From: Eleginops maclovinus
Taxonomy: Eukaryota > Chordata > Actinopteri > Perciformes > Eleginopidae
Direction: 5' to 3'
NCBI RefSeq assembly: GCF_036324505.1
Contig: NC_086360.1
Span: 7,857,226-7,921,225 of the forward strand
Length of the DNA stretch: 64,000 nucleotides
In this document: piece by piece, positions 1 through 11,223 of the stretch
How positions within the stretch are numbered: position 1 is the first letter of the stretch
How the letters are laid out: each line of letters opens with the position of its first letter
Position numbers and translations under genes: made by a program
The notes under the pieces: model-generated
What the model saw: the letters and a program-made list of their open reading frames with translations, nothing else
Database searches by the model: none
Told to the model about the DNA's origin: nothing

Positions 1-106
<106 letters not shown>

Positions 107-568
107 GGGGGGAGTGATAGATTGAAAAATATCACATCACCAAAATTGTTAGGGGAACAGTCCGTTCCCTGAATGCATGAAACGAATACAGGATAGCAAC
201 TCTTTTATATAATACAAGCTACAATTATTATATTATAATCATAAAGTTGACTGACAGAAATATGATGAAGGAATCATTTGTCATGTATGGAGAAAGAGAA
301 ATTCGTTTTGAACTCTTGGGTATTGCTATTGATTATTTTTTCCTAATTTCCACCACCTTTAAGAATGAGCTTTTAAAGCTACTAAAGAACCAATCAAAAA
401 TAATGTAAGTATTAATTGTGAATCAAAAGAAGTGTTAATTGCAGCCCTAGATATAATCAACAGGTGTTAACAGTTCAGGGTTTTCAAAATGACTACTTTA
501 TAATCCATAAACCCTGGTTAAGTTTTCTTAATGTTTGATTTTCTCTGACTTAGTTGTTAGTATTTATA

Positions 569-665
569 CAGCCCCCCCAAAAAGTAAGAGACCACTTCAA
601 CATTATCATTTTCTGTTGTTTTATTATTTATAGATATGTCTTTGAGTTAGATTATTTATATTATG

Positions 666-712
<47 letters not shown>

Positions 713-855
713 ATATTTTATTTTTTATTGTATTCTATAAACTACAGACATTTTTTCTCTGTGCTGGAATTCTACAGACACTGGAATGGCTGCTGTATAT
801 AGAGATAAAGATTTAAGAGACATTTGGACTGATCTCTTAATTTTTTCCAGAGCTG
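569..855. mobile_element. Tc1-type MITE with terminal inverted repeats
   Basis: This is a non-autonomous element of 287 bp. The left end is CAGCCCCCCCAAAAAGTAAG and the right end, reverse-complemented, is CAGCTCTGGAAAAAATTAAG. Both continue into AGAGA(C/T)CA. TA lies on both sides (567-568 and 856-857), as expected for Tc1/mariner insertion. There is no transposase inside; the middle is AT-rich and includes an (AT)n array. It is interpreted as a deletion derivative of a Tc1-like transposon. Confidence 0.75.
667..709. repeat. (AT)n microsatellite inside the Tc1-type MITE
   Basis: This is a 43-bp run of alternating T and A inside the MITE at 569-855. It may have grown from an AT-rich core of the element. 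Confidence 0.95.
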
Positions 856-3800
856 TATATGCTGCTAAATAAGTAATCATTTCAGCAAAGAAACACAAAA
901 TGCCAGTTTTCACACCGCAACAAAGCAGATGATTTTGGCAGTATCATAAAAGTGTAAAATATTCTGTTGCAGTAAAGCTTTAATGTTTAACTATAAAATA
1001 TTTTCAAATGGGAACAGCGACCATAAATCAGATATCTACATCATTTAATGCTCTGAGCTATAAAATACATCAGATATTCTTTGTATGGTCCATGTCATGT
1101 CAAATATGTTCAATGGTCGTACTGTATAATGATTTTCTTTTTTCAAGGCATAAAATTATCTAAAAAAGGACCTGTTAAAAAACTGGATTCATTAGTGCTT
1201 TTATTACTAGACAGAAACACTGGTATATGTCATCGCAGAATAATACGCTCATTGAGAAAACAAATGCATCAGATCAATTGAAGGCTGAGTTGAAGAATAG
1301 GTGTTCCAGTAGAGATCAAGTTGTAGGTTAAAAGAGATATTAGGTGAGGTCCAAGCAAGGGAAGCGGAGCAGCCATAGGGTCCCCCACTTTACACCCCGA
1401 TACTACGCCCGGGCTGTTTTTGCATCAAGAAACATATTGGGTGTAGTTAAGGTGAAAAAAGAGGGGTGAGTTTGAATATAGGTGTGGTCCGAGAAATGGC
1501 AAAGGGAGTTGGGGGTAGGAAGCAGAGAAGGAGCCATCGGGATTATGATCCGGAACCCAAGTTAGTGTCTAGATATTTGTTATTGTGAGTGTCTGTAGTT
1601 ACAGAATAATAGGGTACATCTACTCTCCAGCTAGATAAGCACTTACAAATGAGCCTTCTCTTTCTTCAAACATCCAATTAAATTGATTGATCTGTTAGAA
1701 CTGGCTTTATTAAACACACTAAGGTTTGTTTAAACAAGGAGAGCTTCCCAGGAGAAACCACCACATGCCAAAGAAAGCTGGACTGCTGGACCCTGGAGAC
1801 TTCTTTCTTTCCATCAGAAGAGAACCTGATGGGGCAACACTTGCTAGGCAGACATATCAATTTCTCACTAACAGTACACAATCCCTTTCACTTTGTGATG
1901 CAAGGCACGTTTTCTATTTCTCCCAGCTCAGAGCTGTCAGAGTGTTCACACCGAGAGGAAGCTGCAGCGTTCACAGGATAGGGATGTTTTATTTTTTTTC
2001 CAGGATGGATACAAGACCAAGGTTAAGTCAGTATGTTTCTGTTATCTCTGAATCAAAAAGTCTGCAATGTGGTTTTATTTTGAAATTGATCCACACAAAC
2101 TAAATCCCTCTGGTTGTGCAAACAATCTAACGGCATTGAGGTTTTGATCATTTTCATAAATCCCTCTGTTCAAGAATGATCACGATTGGAAGTTTTTTCA
2201 ACAATCAATTACCGTGTGGTATGAATGTAGAAAAAGCACTATTCCATTGAATATCAGTGAAAAAATAACAAAAGACATAGGTTTGACAGAACTCATTATT
2301 ACACTTTTGTTCCAATTTGTTAATTACTAATTATTAATACTGTTGATACTACCTAGACTCAGTGCAACACCATATGCTCTTATATTTCTAATATTGTGAT
2401 CATCATTGTGTGGAAAAACAAAAAACAGCTTAAACAAGAACTGACTTTAGACAAAAACATTCTTCACTTATTTAATATTTTCATTATGTTGGAACTGATA
2501 CAAAATATTGATAATTAATTTAATCATTATGTGTAATTTTCTTGCATGTGCACTTGCCAGAAGATAAACAGCTGTGAGAAGTTTTAATGGAAGATTTCAA
2601 AAATGGACAACATTATAATGTGTAAGCCTCTTTTCAAGATAAAAAAAAAAAACCTTTATGAAATCAACTGTTCACTCAGTAGAGCTCTGTAAAGAAACAA
2701 TGTGCTGGATGATTATTAACACCTTTCCAAGTGTAATCCTCTCTCTCGTGTTTGCTTTCTTTGGTATCACATATCACAGAAATTTGTTTGAAAGGAAAAC
2801 AAAATGTGCGAACGGCTGTTTTGCTAGCAGGAGTGTCAGCAGACTCCGGTTTCTACGAACTGAATTGTTAAAACTGAGAAATTAAGTAAAAACGTTGAGA
2901 ATTATTTATTCAGAATCTTGTTCCACAAACCGCGGGATTGTATTTTGTTATAGGTGAGGCTTCAACAGGCACATTTCCCACAGCCAAGGTGACCTTAACA
3001 CAAGTTATGAAAACTACCTATCTATCAGAAGAAAGTGAAAAATGGCATTAATCTCAGAGGGTCCATTACCGTTACAACATCACAATGTCCCAGAGCACAA
3101 CACCTAGTCCATAAAGAAATTATGTTCCCAGTTTGATGTGGAAGAACTTAACTCCAACACCAGTGAGATGAACTGGAACACCAACTGTGTGGATAGGGGT
3201 TTGTAGTACAAGTCACAATGATAAACCCCTGAAAGTTTACCAAGGAGGGCCGGTTTGATAGGAACACAAGCTTGAAGACTTGTCAAATGTAAGATATTCT
3301 AAGTTGAGTTTGAAAATTAATTACTGACCTTGGTAACAGCAGTTAAGATTGTTTTATCAACTTCAGCCCACAGAGTCCCAATTTTGCTCAAGACCTGATG
3401 GCAACCCAAATACAAAAATATATTGTGATTCAATTTGTGCAACACGTCTTGGACCTTGCGATGAGATTACTTGTATCAACTGTGAGTAATGGTTTTAAAA
3501 CTTGAATAATACAAAATGGGATCCCCAGCCTGAAAATGTTCATGTTAGAAGTAGTTTTTTACTTTTTTTGTCGGATGGCCCTCAATGTGTTAGTTTGACC
3601 CTGATGTGAAATGATAAGAATTTGAGTAAGATAGTGTGTTTTTTAACAATGACAACATGTCTGCATGAAGAGATCCTTTCCACCAAACATCAGTGTTGAT
3701 TCTTATTAAAGATACTGTATTTGAGCAAATCCATGCAGCCTGGTTCAGAAATTCGATGGAAAACCTATTGGGCAATCAGGTGTGCTTCGGTACATGATGT

Positions 3801-6800
3801 ACTTCCTCTTTAAATTAAGTCTGGGCCTTAGAAACATAAATGTGACAACATATTCTAAACTCAAGGTTCCCTAAGCATTTTGCTCTGGGACAACCAGTAA
3901 AGGACAACTTTGGATATATACATATATTATCTTATTGGGAAAGCTATAGCGAACATTACATTGGTGAATACACGAGAGAGACTGCAAGAGCACAAATCAT
4001 CAAACCAGTCAAAAAATGAACTGGGAACAGATTATACTGATCGAACAGGAGTCAGGGTTCTGCAGAAGAAAGATAAAGGAGCCATCAAATCCAATGCTTG
4101 ATATCATCCTTTAACGAGACAGATTATTTCCAATTACCCCGGCGTTCTGTGTAGTGCAGGTACATTTGAGAGTTGTAAATACTCAATCACAGATCAAACA
4201 CTTGATGTTAGTGTGAACAAGATGTTGGCCTATCGAGTAGAGGTGGGTAAAGTTACTTTCTGAGTTTAACTCTGCAAAACTTCTTTTCACAGCTGGGAAG
4301 CCAATTATCTCGGAGGTGCACTTTCCTCAGCATCTTTGTTTTGCAAACACCAGCTGCTGTTAATCTGGCTCTCTGGCCTCAACAGGAAATAAGAAGTGCT
4401 GAAACAAACACAGCATCTTAACCATACACACAACGGAGATCAGGAGGATTGTTAGTAAGATTCTCCTGTGAAGCCCTTTAAAAGTTGATATCGACCTTCC
4501 AAATCCTGCCTGGAGAAAAAAGACAAATGCAAGTTTGCAGAAACTATCCAATATCACAGACATGACACATACTACAAGCAACAATAACAAAGGCTGTAGA
4601 AGACTGACTGCCATGTCTACAGCACATGACCAATCATGAAGGTAAGGTCTGTACAAATGTGTTGATCATCCTTTCCAGATGTGAAAGACATTGAAGTGTT
4701 CAAAGGGAACAATGGCCACAGCACTCAGAACAACACAGCTGACCACAGAGCAGGAAAAGGGTGCCTTGCTCAGAGGTCTGAAAGCTGAGCTTGTTATATA
4801 TAAGGGTGGAATTACTCCTCCAGTGCCACGACCCACAGAATCTCGATTCTCTGTACACACTGGACATTACATGAGACTAGATGGGTTCAATGTATCGTAT
4901 CAAATCAACAGCAGAAGATTGCGAGAGAGAAGCACAGGGGAGGCTACAGGGATGACTTTGCCGCACAGTCCAATTAATCTTCCAAAGCACAGCACAGCAC
5001 AGCACAGCATCATTGCAAACCCTTTATTAGAGAGAGCCAGAGAGAGAAAAGAGGGGGAGGGGAAGCTGCAGGTGTGTTTTACTCGCCTGTTGCCTTGCCT
5101 AGAGTAATATCTCACTTAATGTCCCGAAGGTAAAGATCAATTTGGAAGCAACAGGCAGCAATACAATGTTGATAAAGTGTTGAACATGTCTGCATGGTGT
5201 TTCTTTGTCATGTAACAATTTTTATTTGTGTTTAATTACATATGGTTAAGAGCGTGCTGCTCAAGTCAGGAAGGCATTAGAAAATGTGTGAATGCTGAAC
5301 CTCATCTCTCTTGATGCTCTGATTCACTCAATGATCCCAATAGTCATCGCTGAAATGGCAAAATGTGCGTGAAAAGGAGGTAATACCACCAACCTGAAAC
5401 ACTTGCACATATGACATGTTTTGAATCTGGAGAAGTGCCGCATGTATGACTATTTTAACAAAGTGTCTGCTAACGTTAGCGTTACTACTCCCTGTGTGCA
5501 ACCTCCCGTCTCTGATGAGGGAAATTGCAGGAACAGACAGCGCATGGGCCTGATGCCAAGTTCATCGTCAAAGATTAACAGACCTTCACTACGATGGAGT
5601 GAGACCAGTATGTTTTGGTATGTTCGGTTGCCATTAGCTAGCATAGCGAAAATCGCTAGATATTTGCTAGGTAAGTTAGCCTAACATTGAACTTGCCACA
5701 TGTGTATTTATGCACTGATGTGTCTGTCCTGCGTAGCTCTGCAAATCAACACCTGAAGTTGGGTGAATAAATAAACTCCAGTCAGCCGACTGTACATAAC
5801 GGTAATTCAGTTGCCCTGTTTCCGCTCAAATTGTGTTGTTGTTTTGGTCTGCATTGCTGCATAAACTCGTGTGAGCTGTCCTGGCACAGCCATTAAGCAA
5901 ATGTGCCCTCTGTTGTTGGAGTAAGAAGACACTTTCCCTCTTTAACATCTAGCTCTGTGTTCAGGGCTCCACAAAACCTGCTCAAAGTATCTTTTCCATA
6001 GGTGGCAAAATAATAAGTAAGGAGATATTTTTGCTTCTCCCAGGGAAAGTTAACATGCAATTTTCTTTTAAACTGTTGATGAATGATCAATTGACTATGT
6101 ATTTTGGATTTGCCAAATAATAAAGTAGAGATCCCAGATCTTTGTTCTCTACAAACGTTGTTTTGAAGTTGTTCACTTTGTCATCTATTGTTTTTTTGCT
6201 TCTGAAAAGTGCAAAAACTACGGTTATAAAAGTAACAGTAAAATAACCGGTATTGAATCTTTTCACAAAGAATAGCAGGGAGTCCGTCTTTCCTACATGG
6301 TGTGAAGGCGTGAAGGAGAAAGACGAAACACATTCATTGTGTACATTAATGGTAGGATGTGACCAAAGTTTCAGGATAGTTGGCCCCTGCCTGTCTCGTA
6401 GGACACTAGGAAGCCTCTTTATGTCGCAGCTTATTGATTGCAGCAAAATCATCTGTAATCTCAGCAATCCTCCATAAATGACACATGCTAGTTGTCTATT
6501 TATTAATTATTTTAATAATTCCTGTTGGATGTTTTTTATCTTGATCAAATGAAGAGCTTGCATTCCTGTGACATAATCATAATCAGCCCATAAGAAAGCT
6601 ACGTGAAATTAATTGTTCCTTTTATGGAATGCTTGGCATGACTGGAACGTCCATGTGGTCAATAGTAAATAAAAAAATAAAATAAAAACATTATGAAATA
6701 ATTGAAGTGGCAAACCTATCCTGGGGAAATCCAGGACATTTAAGAAATGTAGAGTCAGGCACGACTTATACAAGGAGGTCAGAGCTAGTCCCACACCACC

Positions 6801-8008
6801 TGGTTTATTTAAGCCCCATTTGAACAGAATTACCATGACATGGGGAGGTGGGGGGGGGATATTCACCGTCCCCTTCAGGGAATTTAACTCATCATTCTAG
6901 ACGCAGTTTAGACCACCATCGGGAAATTATAGCATATGGCAGTAGACACGGGAGTGTTGAAGGTGAGGTGAGGTGAGGGGGAAACGTGACACTCAGTCAC
7001 TTCACTATTCAGTTATTACACTATTGTTTTGATGTATTACTATATTCTAAGCAATGTCTAAATTATCTAAATACTTCACATGATATATAACATTATGTAT
7101 TCAACAATCAACAGGCCAGCATGACTCCTGAAATTTGCTCTTCAAATTTTGAGGCATGTATCTTGAAGGCATGAAAATAACTATTTTACCGAATCTGTAT
7201 TCATGATTTTGACAAGGCTCGTTAATGCATGAATAGCATGTGATAACAAATACTGCAGGCGTGGACCCCCAAAAATCTTTTGGGATTGCTCAAACTGTCT
7301 TACTAGCAATTTTTAGAGCTCATAAAAAAATGAAGTGTTAAGGTTTTAAATGATGTATCAAGTAGTAATACCGATCATTCAAATTAAATTGGAAAGAAGG
7401 TACTAATGTGAATAATTGTAATATGATGATTCTATTTATTATCTGTATTTTGAATTTGATGTATTGAGGACAACAGAAAACATTGTAACTAACTGTAGAG
7501 ACATTACTTTAAAGTGTGTTCTGGCCCTGCAACAGCATACAAAAATAAATAAAATGACTATATTTGCATTTTCAGAAGCAGAGGGATGAAACGGAAACGG
7601 TGAGTCATGTGAGCTTTTAATGTTGATCCTAAACACAAAGTGATTCACAGGAAAATGTATTTCCTGGGCACATATCTCTTCACGGTGGATGTGACACATC
7701 ACAAGTTTCAATTAGCAGCAACAGTGACATTTGTTTGCTATAAATAGAGGGGAGGCTGCGTATACAAGGAAAACGGGGCCAGCTGTTAATAATAACAGTA
7801 ATAGCAATCGCAGCAGGAGAAGTAAAAGCACTATTTTTCAAAGGTTTGCTTTTAAATGCATCTCACAGTGTTTGGTCTCAGTGACCATGACATATGGTAA
7901 GTGTCTTAACAGATACTTACCTGTACATCATTTTAATCATTTTATTTTCGTTTTATTATCCTGTGTGAACCACACTGTCCTGTTTTTCATCCTTATTCTG
8001 TTGCTTTA

Positions 8009-8066
8009 ACTACTGAATGTCCCCACAGGGATTAATAAAGGTACATCTTATATTATCTTATCTTAT
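8009..8066 (+). repeat. 3' tail of a LINE-like retroposon
   Basis: The sequence CCCCACAGGGATTAATAAAG, then GTACATCTTATATTATCTTA, resembles the 3' end of teleost L2/Rex-like elements, which finish in AATAAAG plus a short ATCTT-type repeat. No reverse transcriptase is readable upstream, so the copy is strongly 5'-truncated. Its left boundary is unclear. Confidence 0.5.
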
Positions 8067-8887
8067 GGTTGGAAGATTCGAGAAAGCTTATCATTTATTC
8101 TACAAGTTGATCATTTTTGTCACACAGATACTTTTCGCAAGACAGGTCAAAAATGATCCTCCATCATCTGTTAAAAACTGACTATAGCTATTTTGTTTTG
8201 TCACAAGAAATCAGCAGCTAGTGACAGATTTGCCTCACTGACACTTTAGTGGACACACAATCTGCTATAGGGGAGTGGTCATTTTTAATTGGCATAGCAA
8301 TCAAAGATAAATAAAGGTACAAAGGAAATTATTGTCATCTCATATTTCAAGATGTTTACTTTTGTGGCCTGTTTTTAGCAACGGGAGAAAAAGAAGGTGT
8401 GTTTCCTCATAATATTCAAGAAGATAAATGACAAAAAACAACAGAAGGCCTGTTTTTTATTTGATTGCTGCAAGGGCATAAACACAGGTCCTTTTCACCC
8501 TATACCTCAATGTAAAATCTTGTTTTGTTGAGTTAGCAGTTTGTGGTTGGTAGTTGCAGCAGAAACTGGCTTGAGAGAATACAGTCCAGGAAGTTGTTAT
8601 TTGTCCTATGGGGGGGGGGGATTGGAAGAAGAGGAGCACTTGTTGTTTTCCTGTGTGCACCCTGTGTGGCACTCCTTTCCTTTCAAAAGCCTGGCTTCAT
8701 ATGCTCTACAGGCATGTCGTTATTGTTCATACGTTTTGTTATTACATTACATTGACTTTCGTTACTATGTGTTATGGTTAGGGTGAACTGGGCATCAGGA
8801 CCTTGAGCGATGTTTGATATGCTGTTTTTTTTATAGAAATCGTTTGCTGTCAAGTGGTTTTTATTTATAATTTGATTAGTCATTATA

Positions 8888-10515
8888 CAGTTAGGCCATA
8901 CATATTTGGACAGAGACAAAGTATTTCTAGTTTTGGTTCTGTACATTACCACAATGAATTTGAAATGAAACGATTCAGATGCAGTTGAAGTGCAGACTTT
9001 CAGCCTTAATTCAGTGGGTTGAACAAAAAGATTGCATAACAATGTGAGGAACTAAAGCCTTTTTAAACACAACCCCTTCATTTCAGGGGCTCAAAAGTAA
9101 CTGGACAAATTAAATAACTGAAAATAAAATGTTCATTTCTAATACTTGGTTGAAAAGCCTTTGCTGGCACTAACTGCCTGAAGTCTTGAACTCATGGAAA
9201 TCGCCAGACGCTGGGTTTCCTCCTCTTTAATGCTCTGTCAGGTCTTTACTGCAGTGGTTTTCAGTTGCTGTTTGTTTGTGGGCCTTTCTGTCTGAAGTTT
9301 AGTCTTTAACAAGTGAAATGCATGCTCAATTGGGTTGAGATCAGGTGACTGACTTGGCCTTTCAAGAATATTCCACTTCTTTGCTTCAATAAACTCCTGG
9401 GTTTCTTTGGCTGTATGTTTTGGGTCATTGTCCATCTGTATTATGAAACGCCGCCCAATCAATTTGGCTGCATTCGGCTGGATTTGAGTAGACAGTATGA
9501 CACCTCAGAATTCATCCGGCTGCTTCTGTCCGGTGGCACATCATCAATAAACACTAGTGACCCGGTGCCACTGGCAGCCATGCATGCCCAAGCCATCACA
9601 CTGCCTCCGCCGTGTTTTACAGATGATGTGGTATGCTTTGGATCATGACCACACCTTCTCCATACTTTTTTCTTGCCATCATGCTGGTAGAGGTTTATCT
9701 TGGTTTCATCTGTCCAAAGAATGTTCTTCCAGAACTGTGCTGGCTTTTTGAGATGTTTTTTTAGCAAAGTCCAATCTAGCCTTTCTATTCTTGAGGCTTA
9801 TGAGTGGCTTGCACCGTGCAGTGAACCCTCTGTATTTACTTTCATGCAGTCTTATCTTTATGGTAGACATTGATACCCCTAGCTCCCGGAGAGTGTTTTT
9901 CACTTGGTTGGCTGTTGTGAAGGGGTTTCTGTTCACCATGGAAATGATTCTGCCATCATCCACCACTGTTGTCTTCTGTGGACGTCCAGGTCTTTTTGCG
10001 TTGCTGAGTTCACCAGTGCTTTCTTTCTTTCTCAGGATGTACCAAACTGTAGATTTTGCCACTCCTAATATTGTAGCAATTTCTCGGATGGGTTTTTTCT
10101 GTTTTCGCAGCTTAAGGATGGCTTGTTTCACCTGCATGGAGAGATCCTGTGACCGCATGTTGTCTTCACAGCAAAATTTTCCAAATGCAAGCACCACACC
10201 TCAAATCAACTCCAGGCCTTTTATCTGCTTGATTGATAATGACATAATGAAGGAATTGCCCACACCTGCACATGAAATAACCTTTGAGTCAATTGTCCAA
10301 TTACTTTTGATCCCTTTTAAAAGAGGGTGGCACATGTTAGGGAGATGAAACTCCTAAACCCTTCATACAATTTGAATGTGGATACCCTCAAATGAAAGCT
10401 GAGAGTCTGCACTTTATGTCCATGTCCATTATATAACTATAACGGGAATATGTTTCAGTAAACAGGTAAAAAAACAAAACTTGTGTCAGTGTCCAAATAT
10501 ATATAGACCTAACTG
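8888..10515 (-). mobile_element. Tc1/mariner transposon, nearly full length
   Basis: This is a 1,628-bp element with inverted ends. CAGTTAGG starts at 8888 and CCTAACTG ends at 10515, with the TA target duplication at 8886-8887 and 10516-10517. The outer repeats share motifs such as ATATTTGGACA and AGAGAC on the left and TGTCCAAATAT on the right. Similar blocks recur further in (GCAGACTTTCAGC near 8993 and GCTGAGAGTCTGCAC near 10398), so each end seems to have long inverted repeats with two binding-site-like blocks. The single internal gene runs on the minus strand and is broken. It lies within intron 3, in the same orientation as the host gene. Confidence 0.93.
9139..10158 (-). pseudogene. 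Tc1 transposase pseudogene
   Basis: From ATG at 10158 (MRSQDLS) to TAG at 9139, the region has room for 340 codons, the normal size of a Tc1 DD34E transposase, which cuts and pastes the element at TA sites. The N-terminal part (10158 to about 9760) has two helix-turn-helix motifs (IREIATILGVAKSTVWYIL and ANQVKNTLRELGVSMSTI) with the AT-hook-like GRPQKT between them. The catalytic part shows WTDET, GGGSVMAWACM, MDNDPKHTA and SPDLNPIEH, so all three acidic residues remain. The frame is broken twice: near 9745-9767, in a T-rich run, and near 9460-9500. A TGG-to-TGA type stop lies at 9238-9240. An upstream in-frame ATG at 10197 gives a non-family extension. It cannot make active enzyme. Confidence 0.93.
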
Positions 10516-10627
10516 TATATATATATTTTCGGATGTGATCGTGATGTTTCAGCCTGACAGCAGAGACCACTACATATAACAGTTCAATTCATCAGCAAGA
10601 TTAAACTATACCAAAAGAGCCCATAAG

Positions 10628-10981
10628 CAGAGGTGGAAGAAGTACTCAGATCTTGTACTTAAGTAAAAGTAGAAGTACCAGAATGTAGGAATACTCTGTT
10701 ACAAATTAAAGAACTGCATTCAAAATGTTACTCAAGTAAAAGTACAAAAGTATTAGCATCAAAATACTCTTCAAGTACCAAAAGTAAAAATACTCATTAT
10801 GTAGAGTAATGTAACTAAAGTCTTATTTAAGGGTTGATTATATTTCACATCATTAATCCAAATATGCAAAGTGACTAAAGGTATGAAATGATTGTAGTGG
10901 AGTAAAAGTACAAGATTTACCTCTGAATTCTTTTGGAGTAAAAGTACTTGAGTAAATCCCCTTAGTTACTTGACACCCCTG
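10628..10981. mobile_element. hAT-like MITE next to exon 3
   Basis: This 354-bp repeat starts CAGAGGTGGAAGAAGTACTC and ends TTACTTGACACCCCTG. The tips, CAGAGGTG and its partner CAGGGGTG, are hAT-like. The interior repeats AAGTAAAAGTA motifs and has no coding capacity. The flanking 8-mers CCCATAAG and ATAATAAG agree at five positions, which could be a decayed 8-bp target duplication. A related copy lies in opposite orientation at 38963-39515. The family is widespread in teleosts. Confidence 0.7.
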
Positions 10982-11063
10982 ATAATAAGTAGCAGCATGA
11001 AATCGTAATAGTCATGGTAGTGACATCCCAGTATCAGTAGAACATCGTGGTTGTGCGTCCTAC

Positions 11064-11223
11064 CTTCTAGCTGGTAGTCCTCAGAGATGTCGGAGGAGGG
11101 GGCCTGCAGCAGAGCTGACCTGCGGTAAACCACGTGGACCCGGCCCTGGTCCTCCAGCTCCTGAGTGCCTCTTTCCAGCGGCTCAATGAAATACTCATCT
11201 GAGTCGGTGCGGATCATCCCAGC
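11064..11223 (-). CDS. adamts3: adamts3-like exon 3: C-terminal part of the propeptide
   Basis: This 160-bp exon continues the propeptide for 53 codons plus one base (residues about 163-215). It begins with [19 protein letters not shown] and goes on with [11 protein letters not shown] and ISEDYQLE. The block from CDGL at the end of exon 2 through AGMI...[10 protein letters not shown] is a hallmark of the ADAMTS2/3/14 group. EYF rather than DFF favours ADAMTS3. The acceptor TTTGCAG precedes 11223 in phase 0, matching the phase-0 end of exon 2. The donor GTAGGA starts at 11063 and leaves phase 1. The next expected exon, carrying the basic furin site and the start of the catalytic domain, was not found between 1 and 11063, so it should lie beyond the left edge. 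A hAT-like MITE ends 82 bp past the donor. Confidence 0.92.

Noticed and set aside
1726..2103. A 125-codon open frame on the plus strand
   Set aside because: It has no recognisable domain, no splice context and composition like its surroundings.
3910..4101. Short frame with YLIGKA...RLQEHKSSN, faintly like a GIY-YIG nuclease of Penelope-like elements
   Set aside because: Only a few residues fit, the arrangement is imperfect and no reverse transcriptase or other Penelope sequence lies nearby.
4691..5107. A 138-codon open frame on the plus strand
   Set aside because: It has no family resemblance, includes a short AGCAC tandem repeat and lies in an intron. It is probably accidental.
9415..10348. 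Plus-strand frames of 77 and 185 codons
   Set aside because: They are the antisense of the Tc1 transposase.
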